From Taenia hydatigena (Eukaryota; Platyhelminthes; Cestoda; Cyclophyllidea; Taeniidae): a stretch of 64,000 nucleotides of DNA. The notes under the pieces were generated by a model, which made no database searches, was not told where the DNA came from, and saw only the letters and a program-made list of their open reading frames with translations. Below are positions 14,321-26,335 of the stretch, one piece after another; the stretch's first letter is position 1, and the number at the start of each line of letters is the position of its first letter. Location of the stretch: contig JADWOT020000005.1 of assembly GCA_036345935.2 (NCBI GenBank), positions 3,590,696 through 3,654,695 on the forward strand, written 5' to 3'. The position numbers and the translations under genes were made by a program.

Positions 14321-15376
14321 AATTGCGTTTGTGATTACGTGAGTAGAATCGCTTCTTTCACACGCTTAGACGTGTACCTTGTTAAAGCCTCAAGTCTGTG
14401 GCCAAGAGACCTTCTTGGCGGTTTTGAATGACGAAATGGCGGTGAATGTTACGTTCCCGCCTCCACACATCGCCGTGTGTTTGCGTCAATGCCTAAACAA
14501 AGTAGATGAAATGAAGTGCCTTGCTTACCATTCAGCTACCAAATCAAAATGATTCGAGAGCGTGTCACTCTCATGTGACTTGTACTGCCAAATTAGTACT
14601 TAACCATAAGCAGCCTGTTCTTGTAATCAAAAGGCTCAAATCTCTTTCTCAATCCGGTGAAGTGACGATGTCAAAACGTGAGGTGAAGTTACTTTGAGGC
14701 ACATGGTCAATCATCCTTCCATGGTAGATGCAGTTTGACATTGAAAAGTTAACAAACCCTACCAGACATTTAAAACTAAATGGAGAAAAATGATTGTCCC
14801 TGTTTACTTTTAGGTCGCTTATTACGATAAGTAGTATCGTATGTGCAGCTGGCGGCTTGCTGAAGCCTTCACTGTCACAGCGATTGTCTCTCCAAGGGGC
14901 TCTGCGCAAATTCAAATGTGCAATAAAATAACAAAGTCTAGACAATTGTTTTTACCAAAAACGTTCACAGCAAATGGACGATGCAGGTTGTTGTAATCAA
15001 GTGCCTACTCAATGTGTGCTTTGTAAGTTGGCAGTTGAGGCTCCCAGGCTTGCAGGTGTAAATGAAGAGTTTGCATTAGTTTTTATTATTTTACACCACC
15101 GAGAAGGATCACGGTCACCACTTTTCCAGCCGACATTTTCCTGCGAGGCGAGGTTGGAGACGGCCAAAATGAGTAGGTGTTACTCCCAATGGCTTTTAAT
15201 GCTTCTCTTGCAACCTCGCATAAGATTGCAAACGCCATTCATGGTAAGGAGGATGCTTCTGTACTATTGTTTGCTTGGAAGCAAAAGAATAACCCATTTT
15301 GGATACCAATTTGAAGCAAAAGCAGCCTCTTGTTCATTTGGACGCCGTCGCCTGGGGTTAATGGAGTCGCAAGAAT
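14321..15376 (+). repeat. Tandem duplication, copy 1 (1,056 bp)
   Basis: This 1,056-bp block is followed immediately by a second copy at 15377-16432. Only about a dozen substitutions and no visible indels separate them, for example C/T at 14861, C/A near 15011 and C/G near 15139. Such high identity against a background of badly diverged repeats marks a recent event. The unit includes the dispersed ATGACGAAATGGCGGTGAAT motif (about 14428) and an open frame from 14974 (134 codons, no recognisable domain). That frame is present in both copies simply because they are nearly identical, and I do not call it a gene. Confidence 0.92.
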
Positions 15377-16432
15377 AATTGCGCTTGTGATTACGTGAGT
15401 AGAATCGCTTCTTTCACACGCTTAGACGTATACCTTGTTAAAGCCTCAAGTCTGTGGCCAAGAGACCTTCTTGGCGGTTTTGAATGACGAAATGGCGGTG
15501 AATGTTACGTTCCCGCCTCCACACATCGCCGTGTGTTTGCGTCAATGCCTAAACAAAGTAGATGAAATGAAGTGCCTTGCTTACCATTCAGCTACCAAAT
15601 CAAAATGATTCGAGAGCGTGTCACTCTCATGTGACTTGTACTGCCAAATTAGTACTTAACCATAAGCAGCCTGTTCTTGTAATCAAAAGGCTCAAATCTC
15701 TTTCTCAATCCGGTGAAGTGACGATGTCAAAACGTGAGGTGAAGTTACTTTGAGGCACATGGTCAATCATCCTTCCATGGTAGATGCAGTTTGACATTGA
15801 AAAGTTAACAAACCCTACCAGACATTTAAAACTAAATGGAGAAAAATGATTGTCCCTGTTTACTTTTAGGTCGCTTATTACGATAAGTAGTATCGTATGT
15901 GTAGCTGGCGGCTTGCTGAAGCCTTCACTGTCACAGCGATTGTCTCTTCAAGGGGCTCTGCGCAAATTCAAATGTGCAATAAAATAACAAAGTCTAGACA
16001 ATTGTTTTTACCAAAAACGTTCACAGCAAATGGACGATGCAGGTTGTTGTAATCAAGTGCCTACTAAATGTGTGCTTTGTAAGTTGGCAGTTGAGGCTCC
16101 CAGGCTTGCAGGTGTAAATGAAGAGTTTGCATTAGTTTTTATTATTTTACACCACCGAGAAGGATCACGGTCACCACTTTTCCAACCGACATTTTGCTGC
16201 GAGGCAAGGTTGGAAACGGCCAAAATGAGTAGGTGTTACTCCCAATGGCTTTTAATGCTTCTCTTGCAACCTCGCATAAGATTGCAAACGCCATTCATGG
16301 TAAGGAGGATGCTTCTGTACTATTGTTTGCTTGGAAGCAAAAGAATAACCCATTTTGGATACCAATTTGAAGCAAAAGCAGCCTCTTGTTCATTTGGACG
16401 CCGTCGCCTGGGGTTAATGGAGTCGCAAGAAC
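15377..16432 (+). repeat. Tandem duplication, copy 2 (1,056 bp)
   Basis: Direct head-to-tail copy of 14321-15376. The corresponding open frame starts at 16030 (135 codons) and differs from copy 1 by two visible amino-acid changes, Q to K and S to C. This gives no sign of purifying selection. After 16432 the sequence diverges at once from the unit. Confidence 0.92.
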
Positions 16433-18267
16433 AATAAGCAACGCCTATGCTGTCTCTCTGTCTTCTTCTTCACCATCTACCGCCTCCTTCACTCTCCTTC
16501 ATCTGCCCACCATCGATGCTTGAAACTAAAAAGGTGGTTTTACTGACACAATTGAGTAAGACAATTCGTAAAGATCTTATAAGGCGAACAATTGACGGTC
16601 GGTAGATGAAACCGCTGCTATTTGGAGGGCAAGTGAATACAAAATTACTTATTTTAAACGTTAATAAAGGCCTTAAGACTGTTTTTGAGAATAGGTTCTG
16701 GTGGAGGTACCGATGGAAATGGAGAGGTGTGAACCAGTCTCTCCTAGGATACCGCCTAAAACATCTTCTTGTGTAGAATTAGGACAATATAAAAAAAAAA
16801 ATCTAGGAAAGAGTAAAGAAGTAAAGATCTTTACCCACCCAATCTAAAGTCTTAATTTGTCATGCGGTAATAAATTTCCTATCCTCTAAGAATGCCAGAT
16901 TAAAGTGCTGGAAATATCATCACCACCGTCAGTTCCCTGAGATGCTTAATAAGTCAACCAGTTGATTAACTTTTGGTTGTGATCCAAAGTTGAATCATGT
17001 TGGACAGGACTGCCTTAGTCAGATTTCTGTGCATAGAAGGAATTTGAGTGGGTGTTTGCCTCTATTCGTAGGACAATAAAAAAGGACTTGACGCAGGAGG
17101 AACATTTCACCGCACTGATACGCAGTCCTGCACGTAACCTCTTCAAGTCCTTTAGTGTTTTTAGGCTGTCGATGAAAAGAAGAACGAGAAGACAGCATTA
17201 AGCAGTGTCTGATACGTAAATTAGCAATTCCAAAGGATGTAACAAGCGATCAGTAAACTGGGGGCTACGGAGTTGGTGGATGGAATCGTAATAGTCAACC
17301 TGCTGACGTCTTTCCTTTGTTTTAGCTTTCAGTTTCCATAAATCGAACTTACTTACCATTAGGATTATTACTATTATTATCAAGTAAGATGCGTGCTTTG
17401 GCATGATAGGGAGCGCCTTCACAAATTGTCGTCCATCACCACTTCTCTCCCTCGTGCCTAGTAGATGTAAGTCCGGTTGAAGCGCTAAGTGAGTTTGCCC
17501 TCTTATGAGGCATTGTGGAGCTGCGTTGACTGTGTATGACGAAATGCAGGCAAATATTTCAACACACACCCCCTCACGTGCCAACGCGTCTACGTCACTG
17601 GCCACGCGATGCCGATGTGACATACTTTATAACATCTGTGCAATTAACATGACACGCTCCTAATCACTGTCATGTCGCAATGCGTTTTTACGCCTTAATA
17701 GTTCCTAAAGTAATTCGATTTTAAAATCAAATGCCTTAAATGCATTAAAGGATTTTACGTAGGCGTATAGAAATTCCTCGCGATACGCCATTGGCTAATG
17801 TGTAATGGACCAATCACGTTCCCCTGAGCGGGTGGAAGGCCTCCTTTGTTGCTTGTTTGATTGCAGGTTTTAAATTACAGTCAATTGGGTGGCCACATCG
17901 CCCTAGCCAAGTAAGCTGGCCTCTTGGCCATGTCAGAAATCCCAATTCCTTTCTGTTCTCCGAACGTATGCATTCTGCCCAAGCGTTATGTCTTAGGATG
18001 TCTGAAGCCAGATGCCTTACAACGTCCCACCGCGAAGGCAGAAAGTAAATAAATACAAAAAGCGAAATAATCATAGGCACTGTTTAATTCGGTACGTCTT
18101 TTACAGCATAATAAAAGGTAGAGACATCATTTTATTGCGCAATGAATATGAACGGCCCTTCATAATTATGTTCCTGTGCGCTAGGATCACAAGCCCTAGG
18201 GCAAATGGATGTAATCCAGTGAGTCACTATCTGTGACTCAGAATAATGGACGTTTCCAAGTTCACCC

Positions 18268-18420
18268 TGTGACAGTCTGGGAAGCTTTGATGGACATGCC
18301 GTGTGAATGTGACTGAGCATGACTTGTCACGGTGTCACGCCTCTGATCAGGCTCTCCGACACTCCCCTCACTCCCCTCCAACGCCCCGGCTGTGTGATTA
18401 ACGTGATGGAGGCGTTACTT
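18268..18420 (+). repeat. Interspersed SINE-like repeat, diverged copy
   Basis: Matches 26150-26335, 29585-29760 and 40310-40490 in the same orientation. Shared blocks, in order, are a GACAGTCTG-like start, CATGCCGTGTGAAT, TCACGCCTCTGA, CCCCTCCAACGCCCCGGCTG and a GGAGGCGTTA-like end. Copies are clearly old. No coding content. Confidence 0.6.
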
Positions 18421-19779
18421 TGGGTTGGCTGGTGCTGTTTGTATGGTTGAATTAACCGTATTGCATTATTATTTGCTTAAAAACAAAGAAACCATTTCTA
18501 AGGTGTTAGTTTACAGCAAAATAAAAGGAAAACATGCGGTGATTGGAACTTTTTTGGTTCGCAATAGGTGCCGTATCTGGATGTAGCCGATTGGGCTGAA
18601 GCATTTACGGCTGGGAAAGCAACTCACTGCTGCAATTTAACGGTATAAAAAACTCTGGATTCCTTCATCATGAATAGCTAAAACTAGTTTGTGACATTTG
18701 TCGAGCATTAGTCTAGCGAAGAAGGAGCAAAAAATCAAATAAGAGGCACAATCCTCATTAATGCAAAGGCTAGGATTACCTTCAACACCAGCTTAATTCA
18801 CGAAACTACTCGGTCGACGGCAATTTAGCTCTTTGACCGAAACTACAGGGTAAAACCTCAAAGTTTTAAACTGCGTCTACATCTCGCGCGGTTTAAGCAT
18901 TTTCACTTCAAGAAGAAGATGATGGATGGATGGACGAAATGATTGCAATAAACATGAAAACCACTTGCTGGTGTAAAAAAGTGCCACTCTGGGAATGTCC
19001 TTTTATCACCTAGAATTTTGGTTGCAAAATTGGTGCTATTTTGCTCCCCGCTGTTGGGTACACAAGCTACGCAGCTATTAATAAAACCAATCTTTCATTC
19101 TCCATGCAATTTACCCCCCGAAACGTGTATTTCAACGCAAAGACGCATAGTGCTTGGATTTAATTTTGCGCACAGTCGATTCTTTGCTCTGGTGGTGCAT
19201 AAAATTGTGGTAATTGTGCAACTGTAGCGTCCCGAGACTCCTTTGAAGGAAAAAGAGGGCAAAATATCCGGACAGAATGTATATATTTAACAGACAGAGG
19301 AAAGGGAGCTGCTGGCATGGTCGGGAGGCTAGCCTACGTGGCTAGGACAATATGGTCACCTCTATGACTCTGACCAATACCGGCAGTCCAACCAAACAAA
19401 GTATTACACAACACCTTGCTACTCATTTAGGTCAATACCTGATTACTTTTAGCTGTCAGTGCTAAATTCGCCCTTTCAGAGAACAAAATATTGATCCGGT
19501 GCGAAAATCGAAAGAACTTTGTCCTCTGTGGTCCATTAATTTGTACTAATTCACGCATACTACCCGCCTCGAGACAGTTAGTTCTTGACATTCAATTAAT
19601 ACTGTAATTCTAATGTTCTTTAAATTTGCTTTTTAGGCCAGAGGCGTGAGAAGAATTTAAAACCCGCTCGCGGAGCTGCGTGATCCCCATTAGAGAGCGA
19701 CGTATTCCCGCCTTGAATTCCCGACACTATCCCTTTATATCTTCTCTCTGCCCTGTAATAAAGATGTCAATGAGCACTT

Positions 19780-19799
19780 AGCCTTATAATTATAAGGCT
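19780..19799. repeat. Perfect 20-nt palindrome
   Basis: AGCCTTATAATTATAAGGCT reads the same on both strands. It lies about 650 bp upstream of the transporter ATG. It could be a site for a dimeric DNA-binding protein or a chance event; nothing else supports a function. Confidence 0.5.
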
Positions 19800-20405
19800 T
19801 CACACACAATTCTTCGCCAAAGATTCCTAGCCGGCTACCTATAATTATCATTTTTCAGGTTCCAACATCGTTAGAAATATCGGAAACAGTGAGACTCTGT
19901 ATAGCGTCATGTAAGATCGAAACTTTGATTCCATCACTAATTACTGCTAAACAGCTGCTAAATTTTAGCATCATCATCTACGATGCAATTTGATATTTCA
20001 AAATTGGCATTGCTAATTTATTTTCGTCAGGATTTAAACGCATTAAAGCTTAACAGCTTTATGCCAATTTGCTTAAGCATTTAAGCCGGCAGGCAATGGC
20101 GTCGAACTGAGACCCGTTGAATTCCGAAAATGTAAAGCCTAAAAATTTAGCAGAGTTAGCTTTAACTCAATTAAAACGTAAAACACTACAAGATTTTGAC
20201 CTAAATAAAATGAAATTGCATTTCAGATACAAGCATTATAATTTATGCTATTAGCTGTTTTCGGCGTAGGCGGCTTTGACTGCAACAATATTTTGTTCTC
20301 CATCAGGCCCAAAAAGATAGTAAAAAACCTGATAAAAACTTAAATCACTTAAATTTGTTTGCTTTGTTTAACTGGCTCAATTGCGATTGATAAAAGACGT
20401 TCAAG

Positions 20406-20414
20406 TATAAATTA
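20406..20414 (+). promoter_or_regulatory. Possible TATA box of the transporter gene
   Basis: TATAAATTA lies 46 nt upstream of the first ATG, the same spacing as the TATA-like boxes of the small mucin-like genes further along. In AT-rich DNA this could be chance, and a non-coding first exon or trans-spliced leader cannot be excluded. Confidence 0.3.
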
Positions 20415-20451
20415 GTTTGATGTACCACGCGAAAATCAGTTGGATTTCGAG

Positions 20452-23297
20452 ATGGGTGGCGCTTCTGGTGAGTCTGAAGCGGTGGGCGCTAAAGATGGAG
20501 GCAAGAAAACGGTCGTACAGATGACGAAAGAGATTGGCGTGATACAAGCCGTCAGCATCATATTTGGTGTTATTGTTGGATCTGGCATCTTTGTGTCCCC
20601 TGTCGGCGTCCTGCGATACTCGAATTCAGTAGGTCTTTCTCTAATCATGTGGATCGTGCCGGGTCTCTTCAGCTTGCTTGGTGCTCTGGTGTATGCTGAA
20701 TTGGGTGTGCGAATCCAGAAGTCAGGCGGCGAGTATGCATACATTCTCGAAGCCTTTGGTGGTCTACCTGCATTCATTGTGATGTGGATCACCTTTGTGG
20801 TCATTGGTGGTGTTAGTTGCGCTGCCAACTCGATCGTCTTCGCAGAGTACATGTTACAGCCTGTCTATCCTGACTGTGCGATCCCCGGACCCGTTGTTAG
20901 CATGATTGCCCTTTGCGGTTTGAGTAAGTGTGATTGCGTTCATTAATCGTTTTAGTGTTGATTTGTGCAATAAACTGCTACAAGGTGAGGTGGGCGACGC
21001 GACTTGCGGTGATATTCTCATGTGGCAAAGTCATTGCCTTGTTACTGATAATCGGCTTTGGATTGTACTATCTTGCAACTGGTGAGTTGTCGCATCCTTT
21101 GAATACGTATTATGCTTCCATAAGGCCTTATTTGTCATTTGATGTTTGCATGATAAATAGAGTATTTAAATTTGGATAGCTAAGATTTATTAACGCTGTC
21201 AGGTCATGTGGAGAGTTTCCACAACGCCTTTGAGGGATCGAATCTGTCGCCCGGTTATCTGGCACTCTCCTTCTATCAGGGTTTCTGGGCGTTTTCAGGA
21301 TGGTGAGCATTCCTTCCTAAATATATGGTTAATGTTGTAATGCTGGAGACATTTCTTGTCAAAAGTCATTTACTTGGGACTTCAAAGCTTACTGCACAAA
21401 AGTTTGCTCCAGTATTCACCTTTGATACTACCTTGAGGTTTTTGCTGCTTAATCTCAATTTGATTGGTTCACTATCAGGGAGTTACTTTTTATTATTGCA
21501 CTCAACAGAGTTTGACCTCTCTTGATGGTACCAGAGGCTGATATTTTAAGGTGATGTGGTGTGCTGCCGCACCTTTGAACACCGCAAAGCTTTGAAAGTT
21601 GTCTGTAGGCTAATGCGGTTCCATGTCTTGCGCCATGGTGTGAGTTCTCGCAAGTTGCTTAGCTTCGAGGAAGATGGCTTGACAAATGACTAACTAACTG
21701 ATGCTGGACGATTTTGTTAGATGAATGCTCACATCTTAAATTGATTTATAGGAATTATCTGAATTTCTTGGTTGAAGAAATGGAGAACCCTGGCAGGTAA
21801 GTACTGAGTAAATCAATGTGAAACTACTTGGGTGGATACAGGTCTATTACCATTGTCTGTATTATTTTAGAAATCTTCCATTGGCAATTGGAATCGCACT
21901 CTCTCTTGTAACGGGTCTTTACATGCTGACGAACATAGCGTACCTGGCAGTGCTCAGCCCCTACGAGATGCTGGCCACGGGTTCTGGATCCTCCGCCATC
22001 GCTGTGGTGAGTTGAGACAAACAATCTGTACGGTATTTTTAGGGGGAGAAATCTGGGAATAACGCAGGCGATAACTCATATTATCCATTAACTAGCATCT
22101 TGTCACTTTTAGGTGTTTGCGGAGCGTGCAATGCCCTGGATTTCCATGCTGATGCCTGTCTTCGTCGGTGCCTCAGTGTTTGGAAGCATCAACGGTGAGG
22201 CACTGTCAATGTCTCGGTGAGTTACTTTTTCCCGTTAATGTCTCACCTTACAACGCTGATTTGATACTAAAACTGCATTTCGGTTTTTTATTGTTTTATC
22301 TAAAGTTTGACGTACACTGGAGCCAGAGAAGGACACATGCCCTCCATTCTCGCCATGATTCATCACTGCAACTTTACACCCATTCCCGCCATTCTGATAT
22401 TGGTTAGTCGCCTTTTCATGATTATTACCAGCTTAGCTCCTTGCGAAGCACAATAACAGTAGCCTGACCATTTGAATGGCCATACTTTGAGTAAGCTAGG
22501 AATAGGTAAAGGCAGTACCCCAGCGTCGAGGACTGTCATGTGGTTTTTTGGCCTTGTTTTCTAATATTTGGTTGCTGATCTTGATTCGACGTCTCCCAAG
22601 GCTTAGAATACTTTTCTCTCTAATGTTATTCCTGCCACAGCTCGTTCTTGCTGTGAGCTACCAGTTCTACAGTGATCTCTTCGCACTGATTGAGTTGGCG
22701 GGCTTCGCGTTCTCCTTTATTGCGGCTTTGGCGGTGACTGCTCTCCTCTACATGCGCTACAAGGATCCAGAACTGAAAACACCTTTTCAGGTACACTTGT
22801 CCTTATTATTTGCTCCTTTTACCACACTGTGGCTCTTTGTGCTAAAGCTCGTTGCAGAAGAGACATGAGACTCTTGCTGGATAAGCTTGTTTCTGACGCC
22901 TCTCCCTTTTCCTTGGTTCGTGTAGTTGCCGATCTTTTTCCCCATCCTCTTCCTCGCATGCGATCTCTTCATTTTGGTGCTGACAATCTACCAACAACCG
23001 CGTGAATCGCTCTCCAACGTCATTCTCATGCTAGCGGCGGTTCCTATCTACTGGCTGGGTGTTTCCTGGAAGAACAAACCAAAGAGCTTCCAAAACTTTA
23101 TCTGTAAGTGAATGTGCTTCATTTTATGATAAAATGTCTTAATTACCGATTTGCATTCTTTTCCTTGGTTTCTTGCAGACAAGGGTACAGTATTTCTGCA
23201 AAAAGTGTTCGCATGTGTGCCAGTGGAGGACGAGTCTCAGTTGGACGGAAATGCTGCTCCTCCTAAAAACGTAGACAATCATGTGGAGGCAGCTTAG
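20452..23297 (+). CDS. LAT-type amino-acid transporter light chain (SLC7 family), 10 exons
   Basis: Sodium-independent amino-acid exchanger of the plasma membrane. In this family the protein pairs with a type II membrane heavy chain of the 4F2hc/SLC3 type, as in the schistosome permease SPRM1. Exons joined by GT-AG rules are 20452-20923, 20956-21081, 21203-21302, 21752-21796, 21871-22006, 22113-22216, 22306-22402, 22641-22790, 22926-23103 and 23179-23297. They total 1,527 nt and one uninterrupted 508-residue frame, the usual LAT length (about 500). The TM1 substrate motif GSGIF is at residues 43-47. C142 in the PVYPDC loop after TM3 is the cysteine that forms the disulfide with the heavy chain. 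The loop motif REGHMPSILAMIH is at 335-347. About 12 hydrophobic segments can be counted. The start is the first ATG; an in-frame TTG lies 12 nt upstream. The first intron is only 32 nt. The exact substrate (large neutral versus cationic/neutral exchange) cannot be read from sequence. No AATAAA was found close after the stop. Confidence 0.95.
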
Positions 23298-25034
23298 GTG
23301 TTCTACATTCACTCACAAACTCAGGAAAACTCGCCTTCTTTTTTACTACCCTTTTGTTATGATCGAATTGGCATCTGCTGGACGAACGCCTACAACCCCT
23401 TCACTTGTGTCTCTTCTAGCCCATTACTTAGTTAGTCGTCACAACTTTACGTTGCTCTGCACCCAATGCTCTTCCCTGTCTCTCTTGTCGGTGAACAGTA
23501 GCATTTAGTATCACCCAAATCTGCTTCTTCTCACTTAACATCGGTTTCTGGTCGGGATCATCCCTGGTTCTGTCTAATTATGTAGGGGACGCCTGCTTTG
23601 TAAGCAGTGATGGTGTCCTCATCCCAGGCTTCAAGGAAAGCGGTCCAGATGCACACAGTAACTGATTTCGGCCTCGTTTCCAAAAGCTTTCGGACGGGGG
23701 CAATTCGTGCATTTTTTGCCTGATGGGCTTAATTACATCCGTACTGCTTGTCAAGTTGTCAATCGATTTCAAAGCCATGCGATTTTGCAAGGGGGATCCC
23801 TGTTGCTTTTACCATCATCTAAATTTTACTCCATAACCGTTTTAGTGAATTGTACTGGGATTTGTCAGGCACCTGGGGCTTAAAGCTTGTCACACTTGAC
23901 TATTGACGTTTGCCACTACTTTAGGCTTAGTTGTTGTCTTCACCTCATCTCCTCAAGAATCACAAAACGGGGAGTCCTTGTCTAATCAGCTCAGCCGCTA
24001 TGACATGTGAAAGTGTCAAAGTGATCACCAAACCTCGTGTATTAGTACTTCATGCTGTTTAGCTTGTACGCCTTGATCAACTTTTAATCCCTTTAGACAT
24101 GCTTGACAAGCCATTACCCTTAAGAATGGAACAGCCAATTGTATTTGCGTTTGTATTTTACGTGGAGGCAAATCAACGATGACGTCCGTCAATGAGTAGA
24201 GAGATGAAGGGTTAGTAAGCGGCTTTAGCATGACTGATAAGTAGCACAAATGTCTGCCAGTTTGTCACCAGATGGAGTCAGCTGTGCCTACAAATCGGAC
24301 CTTTAGAATCGAACTTGTCCTGCGCCCGGACCAGGATAGTGGGCACCTTGAAGTCGGGTCTTTCGACAAGGCCTTAAGTCTAGTTATTGCGTCGGCTGTG
24401 TATGACGAAGCGCCGGTGAATGCAGGTTGAATGGTCCACTAAAGCTCTCAAGCAGAGGCAATTCGTGCGTCTAAGCTACTGCTTCACACTGCGACATTTG
24501 CCTTTCAATGCCAGAAGAGTTGACAACAAGCTTATTAGGTCAGTGAGGCTATTAAGTCGAACCTTCCCAGATTGGGGAGTCGATGCTGGATTCTAGCGCT
24601 TCCATAATCTTCATGTTGTTGTTCCAAGGCTCTATTTAGTAGAAAATATCTTTTAATTCGTTCTGATCTGACTACTTATGGAAACGGAAGCTTGACAAAA
24701 GCGTCCAGTTTCATACTTGGCTATTAGCCTCTCAAATTAAATTGATGGGACCGCTTTAGGCTTCGGTTTGCCCTTGTTCGCTTCATTTCTTTGCTCACGA
24801 TTGCCTTTGAGGGCGTCGATCTAGCCTAGTTGAACCGTAAGTGGTAGCACATCATCAGTCACCTCAATGACCACGTCTTGATCCCGTTTTTCCCTCACTA
24901 TTCATGACTAATGAAGTAGACGATCACAACCATGCGAAAACAACCGACGAAAGCATTCATCAATGGACACTCAATGGATCGAGTCCAACATGGAAGTGGA
25001 GAAGCACTGCAAAATTTCCCATTCTATCATTGCA
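23298..25034. other. Transporter 3' flank and gene-free sequence
   Basis: The first few hundred bases are probably 3' UTR of the transporter, but no canonical AATAAA was found here, so the transcript end is unknown. About 24370-24440 carries the dispersed repeat motif GTATGACGAAGCGCCGGTGA. No coding feature is supported. Confidence 0.45.
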
Positions 25035-25505
25035 ATCGGTTCGTCAGCCGTTTAGGACATTGTCAATCCGTCTACTATAGACAGTACAGTTTGTTGAGCT
25101 TACAAATCGGAGCTTTACCATCACGCACGCCTCGCATTTGGATCCAAAGTGGTTCCAAGTCGAGTTTTTCACTGCCAGTCCCTTCCGCATGCCTGGATGG
25201 GTGACTGGTTAACGAGTAAAGTGTGTGACACTGTGTTTGACGTGGTGCTGGTGAATGTTTCACACACGAGGTCCACGCATCGGTGAAGCAGATGCAAAAC
25301 ACTAAACAAAAATCGGGTAACTAAAATGGCATAACTCAAAGGAAAATCTTTGTTTTATTCATAGAGTTGCCATCAACACAACACTACATTAGTCACTGTT
25401 CAAGAATATTCTGAAGCATTCGTTTCGCCAATAAACGCCTCGAATTCTGTTGAATTGAATTGAAGCAAGCCTTCACAAGGCACCGTCTTCCATGCCCATG
25501 GCTTG
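25035..25505 (+). repeat. Tandem repeat of about 475 bp, copy 1
   Basis: Matches 25510-25985 in direct orientation with an offset of about 475 nt. Shared blocks include TTGAGCTTACAAATCG, GGTTCCAAGTCGAGT, CTGGATGGGTGACTG, a poorly conserved GTCCACGCATCGGTGAAGCA block and GAATTGAAGCAAGCCTTCAC. The later part also matches about 39740-40080, so this is a locally tandem copy of a dispersed repeat. Short open frames inside it are not gene-like. Confidence 0.75.
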
Positions 25506-25509
25506 TTGC

Positions 25510-25985
25510 ATTCCTGACTGACAAGTCATTGTCACTCCGCCCACCACAGACAGTGAAGTTGGTTGAGCTTACAAATTGCACTTCTACCATCACACATGCC
25601 TCGTACTTGGATCCCAAGAGGTTCCAAGTCGAGTCATTTGATTGTGGATCCCTTTCACCTACCTGGATGGGTGACTGATTAAGGAATTAAGTGTGTGGAG
25701 CTGTGTTGGCTGTGTTTAATGTGGTACTGGTGAATGTCTTGCGCAAAAGATCCACGTATCGGATGCAGTACACTAAACGAAGTCGGGTAAGGTAAATATT
25801 CCTTTTATTCATAGCGTTAGCATCGAAACGCTTCACCATTGAATACCCCAAAACCTGCTAACGATTCAATGCTGAATTGAAGCAAGCCTTCACAGGGAAC
25901 CAACTTCCAAGCCCATGGCTTGGTTATGAATGCAAGAAAAAACAAGATTTTACAGGAGAAAACTATAGTAATTCCTCTTCTACGG
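25510..25985 (+). repeat. Tandem repeat of about 475 bp, copy 2
   Basis: Direct copy of the preceding unit at roughly 75-80% identity, with small indels. It runs into the conserved sequence AAGCCCATGGCTTGG near 25911 and then directly into another interspersed repeat beginning near 26060. Confidence 0.75.
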
Positions 25986-26059
25986 ATGCATTCCAAAGTG
26001 GACACCTCGCAATATCTCCACGTGCACGTTCGTCTAGGCTCCGTCTCCCACTGACATTG

Positions 26060-26335
26060 TAACAATGATGTGAATCCCTCCCAAACGTCAACCCTGTCCA
26101 CGACCAGTTAATTAAGCATTGAGGTACAAAATTATGACCCTGTCAGAGCCTATTCTGTGACAGTACACAAAGGTGTAGCAATTATGCTGTGTAAATGGAA
26201 AGTTGCGTGGATTGTCACGATTTCACGCCTCTGAGCCGGTTTACAGGTGCCAAACTCCCCTTCCAACGACCCGGCTGCGTGTTTAAACTACAGAGGCACG
26301 TTAATCCGGATGTGGAGGTGCTATTCTCATGCATT
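26060..26335 (+). repeat. Interspersed SINE-like repeat, longer copy
   Basis: Begins with the motif GATGTGAATCCCTCCCAAAC followed by CAACCCTGTCCACGA, then the body shared with 18268-18420, 29585-29760 and 40240-40490: TTATGCTGTGTAAAT, TTTCACGCCTCTGAGCCGG, CTTCCAACGACCCGGCTGCG and CTATTCTCATGC at the end. The 40240-40490 copy has both halves in the same order, which defines a unit of about 250-280 bp. Confidence 0.7.

Larger units (their letters stand above)
16433..20451. other. Intergenic region upstream of the transporter
   Basis: No gene was recognised. 16900-17060 and 17520-17600 are degenerate dispersed repeats, and 18268-18420 is a copy of the interspersed element listed separately. A perfect 20-nt palindrome sits at 19780-19799. 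From about 19.9 kb the sequence becomes AT-rich up to the transporter start, consistent with a promoter region. A TATAAATTA string at 20406 lies 46 nt upstream of the ATG. Confidence 0.5.

Noticed and set aside
14974..16437. Paired 134/135-codon frames starting MDDAGCC
   Set aside because: Both lie in the recent tandem duplication, so their similarity is not evidence of selection; there is no domain, signal peptide or splice context.
17081..17153. 11-bp inverted repeat AAAGGACTTGA / TCAAGTCCTTT with a 51-nt loop
   Set aside because: About one such pair is expected by chance in a window of this size; no terminator or RNA context.
17198..17623. 141-codon minus-strand frame with one hydrophobic stretch (SYLIIIVIILMVS)
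   Set aside because: It overlaps a degenerate dispersed repeat, has no family resemblance and could easily be chance.
20440..20451. In-frame TTG upstream of the transporter ATG as a start
   Set aside because: Eukaryotic initiation at the following ATG (20452) is far more likely, and the length then matches the family.
25185..25210. 5S rRNA-like string CTGGATGGGTGACTGG
   Set aside because: Only this short string resembles 5S; the rest of the gene is absent, and the string is part of a local tandem repeat.
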